Under the pieces are notes generated by a model that was given only the letters and a program-made list of their open reading frames with translations, had not been told where the DNA came from and searched no databases. DNA of 64,000 nt, from NCBI RefSeq assembly GCF_035582795.1, contig NC_134365.1, positions 222,473,887 to 222,537,886 of the forward strand. Direction: 5' to 3'. Shown in pieces: positions 1-9,480 of this stretch (position 1 is its first letter; each line of letters begins with the position of its first letter). The stretch is from Mycteria americana (taxonomy: Eukaryota; Chordata; Aves; Ciconiiformes; Ciconiidae). The position numbers were made by a program, and so were the translations under genes.

Positions 1-217
1 TGGTGCTTGGTGGACCGAGCTGTCCTCTCTGGCTGATGCACCTTGGTCTGCGGGGCACCTCAGCCATGTGCCACAGGGGCTGAAACGCTGCTAGTGATAT
101 CAGAGAGCTACCACGATGTAATGTCCAAGCGATATCTTGGAAAACATGAGTGCACTGGCCAAAGAGACAGTTGCCCAGCACCCATCAGGACTGGCCCATT
201 GGTTTCAGGTGAATAAA
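1..217. other. Downstream flank of the first OR
   Basis: This stretch lies 3' of the minus-strand receptor. I see no repeat, coding potential or polyadenylation signal for that gene on its strand, so the 3' end of its transcript probably lies outside the window. Confidence 0.4.
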
Positions 218-1351
218 CTATTGCCGTGTCAGCAGTAGGGCACCTGGTCTAGGTTCCCTTTCTAGTCTCTGGAGAGAGGTAGACATTTCCGGGGGATAAT
301 TCATTGCACCTGACTTCACACCTATTCTAGGATGGGATAAATTATTTTCTGACAGTGCCTCCCTCTCTCTCAGCATCTGGCCTGTCTTTATCAGCTTGTG
401 AGATACTGAGTCCTGCCAACTGCCCAATAGTTTCAAGATCCCTTCCTGGATCTGCTTCATCTTTATGCCGTAAATGAGGGGGTTGAGCATGGGAGGGACT
501 GTCAAATAGAAATCAGCCACCAGGACTTGGACATGAGGTGCCAAGCCAAAAGAGAACATCTGCAGGTACATGGAGAGTAGGCCACCTATGTAAAACAGCA
601 GGATGATGGAAACATGGGACCCGCAGGTCCTGAGGGCCTTGAGACGTGCCTCTTGGGATGGCAGCCTCATCACAGACCTGAGGATCATACCATAGGAGAA
701 GGTGATGAAGACAGAGTCTGTCCCCACCAATAGCGTTGCCACGATGAGGCTGTAGAGATCGCTGACAGACGGGTCGGTACAGGCCAGCTCCACCACGGCC
801 ATGTGCTCGCAGTAGGAATGAGGGATGACTCTGGTTTTGCAGTAGGGTAAGCTGGTGAGGAGGCACATTAAAGGTGTCATGACACCAGCTCCCCTGGCCA
901 GAGACAGCAGTCCCATCTGGATGGTCCTTGAGCTCGTTAGGATGGTGGTATATCTCAGGGGGTTGCAGATGGCTATGTACCGGTCAAAGGACATTGCCAG
1001 GAGCACCCCTGACTCCACTGCAGTGAATGTGTGGATGAAGAACATCTGGATGAAGCAGGCCTCAAAACCAATCTCCCTTGAGTCCAACCAGAATACACCC
1101 AGCATTTTGGGAACTACAGCAGTTGAGAAGATGAGGTCAATGACAGCCAACATGGAAATGAAATAGTACATAGGCTCATGGAGGCTTTTGTTCAGCCTCA
1201 CAGCAAGAAGGACCATGCTATTTCCCAGCAAGGTCATGATGTATGTAAAGCAGAATGGGATGGAAAACCACACGTGGAGAGCTTCCAGGCCAGGGATGCC
1301 CGTCAGGAGAAAAGACGAAGAGTTGGTGTTGGATCGGTTGGCGGTTGACAT
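218..1351 (-). CDS. Olfactory receptor, class I, OR52-like, with extended C-terminal tail
   Basis: This is a seven-transmembrane odorant receptor that would sit in the ciliary membrane of olfactory neurons and signal through G-olf. Counting from the Met at 1351 (377 aa), the class I signature GIPGLEA lies at about residue 18, N-glycosylation sites at N5 (NRS) and N10 (NSS), LHEPMYYF opening TM2 at 58-64, DRYIAIC after TM3 at 123-129, the OR52-type loop HSYCEHMAVVELAC at 178-191, KALRTC before TM6 at 238-243, and PPMLNPLIY in TM7 at 286-294. An in-frame Met seven codons upstream (1372) is also possible; 1351 gives the N-terminus length of its paralogues. A splice-acceptor match, TTTCTGTCGCTGTTACAG, ends at 1397 on this strand. 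The tail runs about 64 residues past the usual end (KLLGSWQ), perhaps from loss of an ancestral stop. The family assignment is firm; the exact subfamily and ligand are unknown. Confidence 0.92.
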   Translation of the reverse strand: MSTANRSNTNSSSFLLTGIPGLEALHVWFSIPFCFTYIMTLLGNSMVLLAVRLNKSLHEPMYYFISMLAVIDLIFSTAVVPKMLGVFWLDSREIGFEACFIQMFFIHTFTAVESGVLLAMSFDRYIAICNPLRYTTILTSSRTIQMGLLSLARGAGVMTPLMCLLTSLPYCKTRVIPHSYCEHMAVVELACTDPSVSDLYSLIVATLLVGTDSVFITFSYGMILRSVMRLPSQEARLKALRTCGSHVSIILLFYIGGLLSMYLQMFSFGLAPHVQVLVADFYLTVPPMLNPLIYGIKMKQIQEGILKLLGSWQDSVSHKLIKTGQMLREREALSENNLSHPRIGVKSGAMNYPPEMSTSLQRLEREPRPGALLLTRQ

Positions 1352-1396
1352 GGCACAGGTGGGCCAAGCCATATCTTTGTTCCCGACTCTAGTTCC

Positions 1397-1415
1397 CTGT
1401 AACAGCGACAGAAAG
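1397..1415 (-). promoter_or_regulatory. Splice acceptor before the OR coding exon
   Basis: On the minus strand a pyrimidine-rich stretch, CCTTTCTGTCGCTGTTACAG, ends 24 nt before the upstream Met (1372) and 45 nt before the preferred Met (1351). Vertebrate ORs usually splice an untranslated leader exon to the coding exon close to the start codon, which is the basis for calling this an acceptor. Confidence 0.5.
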
Positions 1416-3164
1416 GTTGGGATTTGGCTGCCATCTGTTTGATCATAAAACTGTGCACACTGCAGTTTTCAAGCATCACACAATTTTGTTGCATTTATTT
1501 GGGGAAAAACTTTCAGAACCTGTTGTCTGCAGTCAGGCTTTTAAACTGATGCTGTGGTCAGCGCTTTCCAGAGGACACATCACTGGAGAGTCCTGGCTGT
1601 CCTATTCCTCACACGGGGCCACCTTCCCTTCTGCTTCTCCTTCCAGCCCCTCTGAGTTACCCCTAGCTTTTGCTGTATGCGTGTCTGTCTAAAGGCTGGC
1701 ACCACGGTGTCCTGCCCTGTCATGGCTTCCAGCCGCTATTGCCACTATCAGTGGGCAGGAGTGAGGCATAATGACCCCAGGCTCTTTGGCCCTTGCCCAG
1801 CCTTCATGAGCGGTGCAACGGCAGGGCTGAAGGACTTGCTGCAAGGACTTGCAAGCAAGTCCTCCCTCCGTACGCCCTGCTCCGAGAGAGGACTGGGCGT
1901 ATGGGTCCAGGTCACACAAGTTCCATCCTGTTGCTGCTTTGGGTCATGCAGAAGCTGCACCTAGACAACATGTCCATGGTGAAACTGGGCTGAGAAAACT
2001 GCAGCCAGAAAAATGATGCTCCAAGCTGTCACCCGACACTAAGGGGACACAAGCATCATCGACAGCCTCTAGCTGCTAGCCGCAGTCGAGGAGGGTACAA
2101 TTAAAATGGTACTACCCCTCCTCCACACTCATCCACCCGTGGAAGTGAAGGCCAAACTAATGCAGAATGCACAAAAACAGTGGAGTTACACCCATTTTTT
2201 TCCTCTCTGGAGCCCAATAACATGGGATTTGCTAAAGCATGCGTTCCTGGAAGACATTGCGCTAGTGCAGGCTTGTGGAGAACCCCCATCCCTTGATTTT
2301 TGCCTCAAGTGCTAATCAGCCTCATGGTTGTAACCACGCGCTTTTCTTCCCATTTGATGTTGCATGTCTACTCCTCCCAGCCACAGCATCCTCCTCTACC
2401 TTCCTGTGCTTGGCCAGAGAGCAGAGTATGCAGAGTACCTCCATTGCATGAAGGTATGGACTTCCCATCACCAAGGAGTTATTCTTGACAAACTGAAGAC
2501 CTAGAGCACCGCAAGTTTCTCATCTCCACTCACCTGTTCCACTATCTGTCTTACTGGGAGGGGTTTTTTTCACATCTCCAAGATTTCAGCATCTGTGTTG
2601 AAAAAATATAACCTCTTCCATTTCCCTCTTATGCATCCGAGATGGCACTAGCCCTTTGGGTCCCAGTGTTACCCTCTCAGTGTGCTGTCAGCTGCTTTCC
2701 AGAGCCTCTGTTCTCCATGATACGGTGCTCTGCTCTGAGAACCTGCCCTACCCTCCTTACCCTGCTATTTAGCTTATCGCAGGCAGTTCCTTTGAACCAC
2801 CAAGTCTGCCCGTCTCTCTAGACCGCTCTGCGTGACTTGCCTTTCCCCAGCGTTATTTGAGACACAATTTGTGCTGACTTTGGGACAACTGATGAAAGTC
2901 ATGCAGAATAACTTCTAGTCTAGAGCCAGCCACTGTGGCATCCCTGCAGAAACACAAGCTTTTTGTGATGATGGCTCTGACAGCTTCATTTTGAGGTCTC
3001 TTAATCATCCAGTTCTTCATCCACTTTGCTGATGCTTCACAGATGTTGCATTGTGTCAGCTCCTCACCTGAAAGCAGCGTGGTGGAAGCATATTTCTTTT
3101 AGATAACTCTGTGTACTGTACTCAAACACACACACACGTTGATTAACTTGCTATCTCATCAGAA
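1416..3164. other. Intergenic, nothing recognised
   Basis: About 1.7 kb between the first OR and an old CR1 fragment. It has only short chance reading frames and a tiny CA run near 3126-3137. A leader exon for the minus-strand OR might lie here or further right, but no candidate stands out. Confidence 0.35.
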
Positions 3165-3545
3165 AATGAAATCAGGTTGGTTTGACAAGAGCTGTTTCCT
3201 GCAAAGCCATGTTGATTGCCATAATTTAATTTGATTCCAATCCTTTAATTCTTTATTGACCAAATCTCCTGTTAACTTCTTGGGCATTCTGCTGGGCATT
3301 GACGTCAGGCTAAGCAATCTGCAGCTAATCACATCATTGTACTTTCTCACTAAAGTAATGGCCCGAGGAAGCGTCTGCAGTCACCGCAGCATGCCAGGAC
3401 TCATAAAAGTTTGGCAGAACAGGCCAAAGACCTCCTTGGCCAACTCAGAGATGCTTTTTCCCTCGTGCAAATTACCTAGACCTGCTGCTGTAATTTGTTT
3501 TCTGTTCTTAGCAGAAGCTGTTTAACATCCTTCTCAGCTACCAAT
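3165..3545 (-). mobile_element. Ancient CR1-type LINE, reverse-transcriptase fragment
   Basis: Translated on the minus strand, 3159-3350 reads CRLLSLTSMPSRMPKKLTGD and then a segment with LVNKELKDWNQIKLWQ and KQLLSNQPDF. It aligns by eye with the CR1 ORF2 reverse-transcriptase segment of the form NYRPVSLTS...IMEKLI...KQLLSNQPDF. The DNA to 3545 (GTTTAACATCCTTCTCAGCTACC on plus) matches the part that follows in the same orientation in old amniote CR1 copies. Both ends are truncated. Wording close to turtle and crocodile CR1 suggests an insertion older than modern birds, yet about 60 codons are still free of stops. Confidence 0.7.
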
Positions 3546-6165
3546 CAATTAAATTACATAAAAAAAATAAAGTTCTCTGATTGCCTTTCTCTCAGGTAGA
3601 CATGGACCTCTCTTCTCCATGCAGGGGGGCAGATGCCTTCGTCTGCTTTTATCTGATTTCTTTACTTAACAGCTTCTAACTCCCATCAGGTCCTGACCAG
3701 CTCCCCGTTTCACTTCGTCCATGGTGCTTTAGCTGCAGCTCTCAGTGCTCCATCCACTTTCCTGACCACCGCTGTCCTTCTCTGCAGGCATGCAGGGGAG
3801 CAGGCTTGGCCAGCACCTGAACTGGGTCAAAACATGTCCTAACTTACTCTGCAGTTTCCTTGTCTAAATTCCCTCTGCCTTTAAGTTCCCTCGGCTTTGG
3901 GAAAACGGAACTTTAATGAAAAATCAGTACTGCAGGCTGAAACGCGCTGAGATCACCACCACTGGTTCCTAGGTACCACCAATGTTTTTCTCCTGTAGTT
4001 TAATTCCTCTTTACTCCTCACAGTTAATTAGTGCTGGATGCAGAACCCTTTGATTGAAGGAACGGTCCCTGTGCTCTCCTGTGACATTTTATGTCTGCTC
4101 TGTCACATCTTCCAGACTGAGCTCTCCCTTGCAACCCTCCTCAAGCTCCCCTTGAGCCTCAACCCTTGCAACCCTTTCCTTCTCATCACAGGCACCTTGG
4201 TGGCAGCGGGGCATTGCCCGCTGCAGCACAGTGCATGATTCAAACATACCCTCCCATGGAGATAAAACAAGGTTATTTCAGGACGGGGCACAAAGGTGAG
4301 TGCTGCCTGGCCGGGCTGCTAGCACGATGTTTAGGACACCCGTCACGTCACAGGCAAAGCTCCAGCTCCAGGCCGTGCCCCGGGTGTGTAACTGGTCTGG
4401 TGTCTGCGCCTGGAGCGCTCGCTCCTCCTCCACAAATTGTACCATGGATGCAGGGTACTTCCCCAAATCATGCTTTGTCCCCCAGCTGGGTCGGGATCCT
4501 GGGTCAGCGGGGTCGGGTGGGATCTTGGGCCAGGGGGCTGCCTGCCTCCCTCACCTCTCCACCCGACGCCAGGCGAGCTGCACCACGTGGGACATAGTCC
4601 AGCCTATTCCACCAAATTCTGCCTGTTGGCAAGAACCCCCAGCTGCGTGCCCATAGCTTTCTATTCACATAGCTGCTGTTGTGTGCAAGGGATTAAGGAC
4701 ATTATCCGTGGTTGAAAATCTAGTTTGTCTTACAGAAAATGTGTATTTAGCTAATTATTGATTAATTTATACAAGCAGAAACAAGCCGACTCTTTTGCAG
4801 CAAAAAAATTCTGGTTTTGGTTAAAAGGTTTGGTATTTGTTTGTTTACTTTTTTAAACCCAAGTCCTATTTTTACCTAAAAAAATAGTTAAAAAATCAGG
4901 ATTCTGGAGCCTTGGGTCTGCAGTTTCATTTAATAAGAAACTTTAAAATCTTGAAAAACTACTTTTAAAACAAATTTTCCAGCAATTGCCTTTTTTCCTA
5001 ACGGACTCACGTTGAGAATGCCTACAGGCCAGATGCTGAACTCCCACCAGCCTCCCGTCCTTCGGCACCTGGAGCAGCCTGCCGTGCCCGGACTCGTGCC
5101 AGTCCCCCCGAACAGCCACCCACCTTGTTCTCTCCTTGCAGAGAGCTGCCACCCTCGGGGACGCTCATGCCAAGAAACGTCTCCTGTGCGCGAGGGCAGA
5201 GCTGCAGGGCTCTGCATAAATCACCCCAGGCAACGCTGCTGGGCGTCTCCTCCTGGATGGAGGTTCCCAGGAGCACAAGTCCCCTCCAGGCATCTTTTGT
5301 AATAACCTCAGTGAGGGGGCTGGATGGTAACAGCCTTGTAGTCCCAAGTCAGATCTCTCTCATCTGATGTCTTTTACAAATCAGGTGCTAGGAGATGGCC
5401 AAGGGAGACAGGAATCGGCTGCGCAAGTCGTCTCCAGCAGAATGAAAGACCTTCTTTGTGTTTCTGCCTGGAGCGACGCGAGTGCAGTTTCATTTCTGGC
5501 TCTGCTGAACAGAGTAGCTGGAAGCCTCTCCTGGCTCTCAGTGCAAGGGGCCATGCCACGGGCTGTCCTCGCCCCCACCAGACCCCCTCCCCAAGCCCCA
5601 GGCAGCATAAGGCTGAAACGTGCAAATTCAGTATAGCAAAAAATGCAAATTCAGGATAGCAGAAACATTCTGTCCACTGTTTTTTTCAAGGTGTCAAGGC
5701 ACAGTGCAGCAGGAAGTCAGATAAACACCACAAAGCGCCTGCCAAGCACCCGCAATATGTGACAGTCTCCTGTTGCAAGCCCTGACAGTCCAGCAGGGAC
5801 TAAAGATGACAACATAGAAGACACTTCCCCATTTGGAATAGAACCTGTGTATTTATACAAATATACCCGAAGCCCTGAAATGTTACTTTAAATTATCACA
5901 GGGATGTTCACGGCACCGGGAACATCTCAAAACTCAAAGGTGGCTGCTTACTTCTCTGTAGCACCTGGAAAGAAGGAAGGGAAATAGGACTCTGGTATTT
6001 GCTAATCATCCCAGTCCCAGGTAACCCTCATCACAGAGCAGTGTCTCGTGGTCATTTAAGCCAACGGGTCCCCCCGCCTCTCATTGCTTCCGTTCACTGT
6101 GTGCATTCAACGGGAATGAAATTCGTGCTTAGATGAATACACCTGGAAAACCGTTGACTACTGTG
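3546..6165. other. Intergenic, nothing recognised
   Basis: The stretch includes an AT-rich segment around 4730-4930 and a more GC-rich one around 5030-5600 with many overlapping short reading frames typical of GC-rich noncoding DNA. No repeat family or gene was recognised. The part near 6165 would hold the 3' UTR of the neighbouring minus-strand OR. Confidence 0.35.
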
Positions 6166-7113
6166 TCAGGCATGAACCTTCCTGGAAAACAGCATTTTGA
6201 GCACTGCCTGACGGATCTGCTTGGTCCTCATGCTGTAAACGATGGGGTTCAGCATGGTGGGGAGGGTCAGGTAGAGATCAGCCAGCAGAACCTGTGCATG
6301 CACGGATATGCCGCTGCCGAACTGCTGTGTGTATATGGAGACGATCCCAGGGACGTAATACAGCAGCATCACGCAGATGTGACACCCGCAGGTGCTGAAG
6401 GCCTTCCGGCACGATTTCTTCCCCAGGACAGTTTTAAGGATCATCCCATAGGACACAGCAATGAAAGCCATGTCCATCCCTACTATAAGAGAGGACCCAG
6501 CCACACTGTAAAGCCCGCTGGGTCTGGGGTCTGCGCACGCCAGCTTTGCCACGGCCATGTGCTCGCAGTACGAATGGGGAACCACACGGGAACGGCAATA
6601 GGGGAGGTTTGTCACCATCCCTGTCAAGGGGACCATGAAAAGGAGAGCTCTCACCACAATGGCCAGGCCTATTTGGGCAATTGTTTGGCGATTCAAGATG
6701 GCTTGGTACCTGAGGGGGTGACAAATTGCAACGTAGCGGTCAACAGCCATGGCCAGGAGCACTCCCGACTCCTCTGATGTTGTGGAGTGAACAAAGAACA
6801 TCTGAACAAAGCAGGCCATGTAACCAATCTCCGTAGAGTTCAGCCATAACACGCTCAGCATCTTGGGGACGATGGATGTCACCATCACCACATCGATGAT
6901 CGCCAGCATGCCCAGGAAGCAATGGATGGGGTCACGCAGGGAGTTGTCCAGCCCAATGACAAGCAAAACTACACCATTTCCTACCAAGGCGATGATATAG
7001 CCTGAGCAGAAAAGGATGCCCAGGCCGGTGGGGAAAGCCTTCAGGCTGGGGACACCCACAAGGATGAAAGAGGAGGAGCTGCTGTTGGGGTGGCTGAAGG
7101 GGTCAGAAGCCAT
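6166..7113 (-). CDS. Olfactory receptor, class I, OR52-like (315 aa)
   Basis: An intact seven-transmembrane odorant receptor. Markers in order are an N-terminal glycosylation site at N10 (NSS), the class I motif position occupied by GVPSLKA at 20-26, VGNGVVLL in TM1, PKMLSVLWL at 83-91, MAVDRYVAIC at 122-131 after TM3, the OR52-type HSYCEHMAVAKLAC loop at 180-193, KAFSTC at 237-242 before TM6, and TMLNPIVYSMRTKQI at 286-300 in TM7 and the tail. The length is normal. TM2 is unusual: the common LHEPMYYFLSML is LRDPIHCFLGML here, and the third intracellular loop (GKKSCRKAF) is about two residues short. The Met at 7113 is the only suitable start, and an acceptor-like CACAG lies 17 nt upstream. 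Family assignment is firm, ligand unknown. Confidence 0.93.
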   Translation of the reverse strand: MASDPFSHPNSSSSSFILVGVPSLKAFPTGLGILFCSGYIIALVGNGVVLLVIGLDNSLRDPIHCFLGMLAIIDVVMVTSIVPKMLSVLWLNSTEIGYMACFVQMFFVHSTTSEESGVLLAMAVDRYVAICHPLRYQAILNRQTIAQIGLAIVVRALLFMVPLTGMVTNLPYCRSRVVPHSYCEHMAVAKLACADPRPSGLYSVAGSSLIVGMDMAFIAVSYGMILKTVLGKKSCRKAFSTCGCHICVMLLYYVPGIVSIYTQQFGSGISVHAQVLLADLYLTLPTMLNPIVYSMRTKQIRQAVLKMLFSRKVHA

Positions 7114-7130
7114 GCAGGAGAATCTTGCTT

Positions 7131-7156
7131 CTGTGCTTAAAAAGAGGAGCCCAGTT
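7131..7156 (-). promoter_or_regulatory. Splice acceptor before the OR coding exon
   Basis: On the minus strand GGGCTCCTCTTTTTAAGCACAG ends at 7131. The good pyrimidine run followed by CAG places the exon boundary 17 nt before the OR start codon, fitting a spliced untranslated leader. Confidence 0.5.
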
Positions 7157-8320
7157 TTGAGCCCTGAGATGTCCAGAACTAAGGGGGATAAGGTGGGGAC
7201 TCCACGTCAGTGCAAGAGCCAGATCAGGAATCCACATCATTATTACAACGTGTGAGACGGGAGCACTACAGCATAACATGACCGGCTAGGGGGAATGGGT
7301 CAGAAATGCTGAATAAATGGTGCTGTCGTGGCTTGAAAGTTCCTATAAGGTGAAGAAGTTCATGTTTCATGTTGTGCCACCAGGAGTAACCAAGGGACTT
7401 CCGCAGTTTGTTGCCTGTGAAAGGCTTATTTCTTTGTTGGTTGCTCACCACCGCTCAGCTGATACCTTGAAATAAGCTGCAAGAGGAGAGAAAAAGATCA
7501 GCATGCAGCTCCCCTCAGACAGCGCTTTTGCCTGAGCAGCCCTGGCTTCCCTGCAATGGGCCCAACATAGGAAGTTCCTCCAAATTTGTAGGGCAAAAGG
7601 CGGTCTCAGAAAGTGCTCTGGGACATTAAGCGTGATCATGAAAATGCCTTTTGCTGCTCTGTCTTCATTCTGCCATTCACCCGTGAGAGAAGCCTGCAAA
7701 ACTAGGTGGTAGTCAGAGGAAAAGATTAATTTCTGAGGTTTTATTCTGATGGGAGAAGCTTGAAGGTAATACAGAAACTCCAGAGAACGAGCCTGGAGAG
7801 ACAAGAAGAAAAGTCTGAGTACGGTGGGCAGGATCTACACATTCATTTGTGCCAAAACTTTGCTACTGCTTCTGCTGCTTCTCCCCACACGGTGGCAAAG
7901 ACCAGGCAGGTGATGACCGCACCAGATCCCTGCCTGTTAAAAGAAATTGCCTGGAAGATCATCCACCGGTAGCTTTTTAGCCAGCAGCAAGCTGTAGGGT
8001 GGCTCATGGCTGACAATACCCAAGCTAGTGACAACACGGAGTAAAATTCACCTGTGTACAGCCCCGTTACAGGATCATTTAGGCCAAAATTTAACATTAG
8101 ACGTGGCCAGTGTGGCAGCAGTGAGAAGCAGAAGCTAGATAAGTTCAGAATAGAAATAAAGGAGATTTTGGGAGACAACTAAGGAAACGCAGCATTTGAA
8201 GTTTTAAAATAGAGAGCGGACTTTTGTAGGCTTTGAACCCTCCATTTGAACTATGGCTTAGCCCCAGGTTTGGGGTTGCTGCAGGAGCTGCTGGCTGAAA
8301 AGAGCGGTCAGGACAGAAGC
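7157..8320. other. Intergenic or putative leader intron
   Basis: No coding potential or repeat was recognised. If the candidate leader exon at about 8327-8360 is real, this stretch is its 1.2-kb intron. Confidence 0.3.
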
Positions 8321-8324
8321 GCTT

Positions 8325-8412
8325 ACCTTCTGGCCTAAACGTCTGCGAATCAGGACGTTTGAGAGGCTGAAACAGGATCAAAATGCCTTTTTAATTACTG
8401 CACGTAATTGCA
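8325..8412 (-). promoter_or_regulatory. Candidate OR promoter and leader exon with paired homeodomain-type sites
   Basis: Read on the minus strand, a perfect inverted repeat AATTAC-TGCAC-GTAATT (8393-8409) is followed by a TATA-like AATTAAAAAG and then, about 60 nt on, by the strong donor match CAGAAG|GTAAGCGC (intron from 8326). Known OR promoters carry homeodomain (Lhx2-type) sites near the start site. The layout is 1.2 kb upstream of the acceptor of the OR at 6166-7113. Each element alone could occur by chance; the call rests on their order and orientation. Confidence 0.25.
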
Positions 8413-9204
8413 CCGCGCTGACCCTCTGCACCCTGGTAACCAGAGGGGTGTGACGCCAGGTTTGAGCAGCGAGGTTGACCCGTGGCTGCTTTCACAGCCC
8501 CACGCTCCTGAGCAGCCCCACGTACTGCCAGACGGACAGCCCCACAGACGGACCAGCCCCTGCTGCGAAACAGAGCTGGGCACCCTGGGATGGTGCAAGG
8601 CTCAGTCTAACTCATCAGATCTCAGGGTCTACGTGAGGGTCCCTCCGCAAAGACTCGGGGCATGGTTCAGCTGCCTAAACACAGGTGCCTAGAGCCACCT
8701 GAGACCCCCCGTGTGTCCCACTTGGCCTCTACTTCCTTTACACCCAGCAGGGTGCAGGTCCCTGCAAACCCTGGGTGATGGTCTGCCTCTCCCACACGGA
8801 TGCCTTGTGTACCTGGGGGCATCTCAAGTGGCTGCAGACATCCAAGTAAGGGGCAGTGGAATGACACTCTGAGGGTCTGAGACCCTGTTGCAGTCAGAGA
8901 AGAGCTCGAGCATGGAGCCTACAGAATAACTGACTCCCTAAATGTAGGGGTCTGCCCCAGGGTGAGCTGAGTTGCTCTCCAGGATCCACTGACCGTAGGG
9001 GCTGGACCTCCGCTGGCTGCACTCAGTGCTTAGACACCAAGCACTCATGCACACAAGCGTGTGTGGACACCTACCTCCAGGCACTTACGTGTGCCTGAAT
9101 CCACAGCTGCATCCCCAGCTGCCAAGGCAAGAGTATATTTGCTTCCAGAAGCTCTCTTCCACAGCCAGGGCCTGGCACAATATTGTTATCAGTATTGCAG
9201 TACT
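8413..9204. other. Intergenic, nothing recognised
   Basis: Moderately GC-rich DNA with short overlapping frames only. No repeat family recognised. Confidence 0.35.
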
Positions 9205-9480
9205 GAATCACAGAATCACAGAATCATATAGGTTGGAAAAGACCTTTAAGATCATCGAGTCCAACCATAAACCTAACACTGCCAAAACCACCACTACACC
9301 ATGTCCCTGAGCACCTCATCCAAACGTCCTTTAAATACCTCCAGGGATGGCGACTCCACCACTTCCCTGGGCAGCCTGTTCCAATGCTTGATAACCCTCT
9401 CGGTGAAGAAAAATTTCCTAATATCCAGTCTAAACCTCCCCTGGCGCAACTTGAGGCCATTTCCTCTTGTCCTATCGAGC
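9205..9480 (-). mobile_element. CR1 LINE 3' fragment
   Basis: On the plus strand it opens with GAATCACAGAATCACAGAATC, the complement of the CR1 3' tail, followed by GGTTGGAAAAGACCTTTAAG. On the minus strand it encodes the CR1 ORF2 C-terminus ([42 protein letters not shown]). It belongs to the same subfamily as the copies at 42743, 47951 and 50127, sharing the CCTAACACTGCCAA segment. It is 5' truncated, as is usual for CR1. Confidence 0.9.

Noticed and set aside
3838-3850. GTAAGTT donor on minus as a leader exon for the first OR
   Set aside because: No TATA, CpG or homeodomain-type context nearby; a chance match is likely.
4278-5660. Dense cluster of short frames on both strands
   Set aside because: Overlapping frames in GC-rich DNA with no shared motif or family; no support for a gene.
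6133-6777. 214-codon plus-strand frame
   Set aside because: It is the antisense shadow of the OR at 6166-7113.
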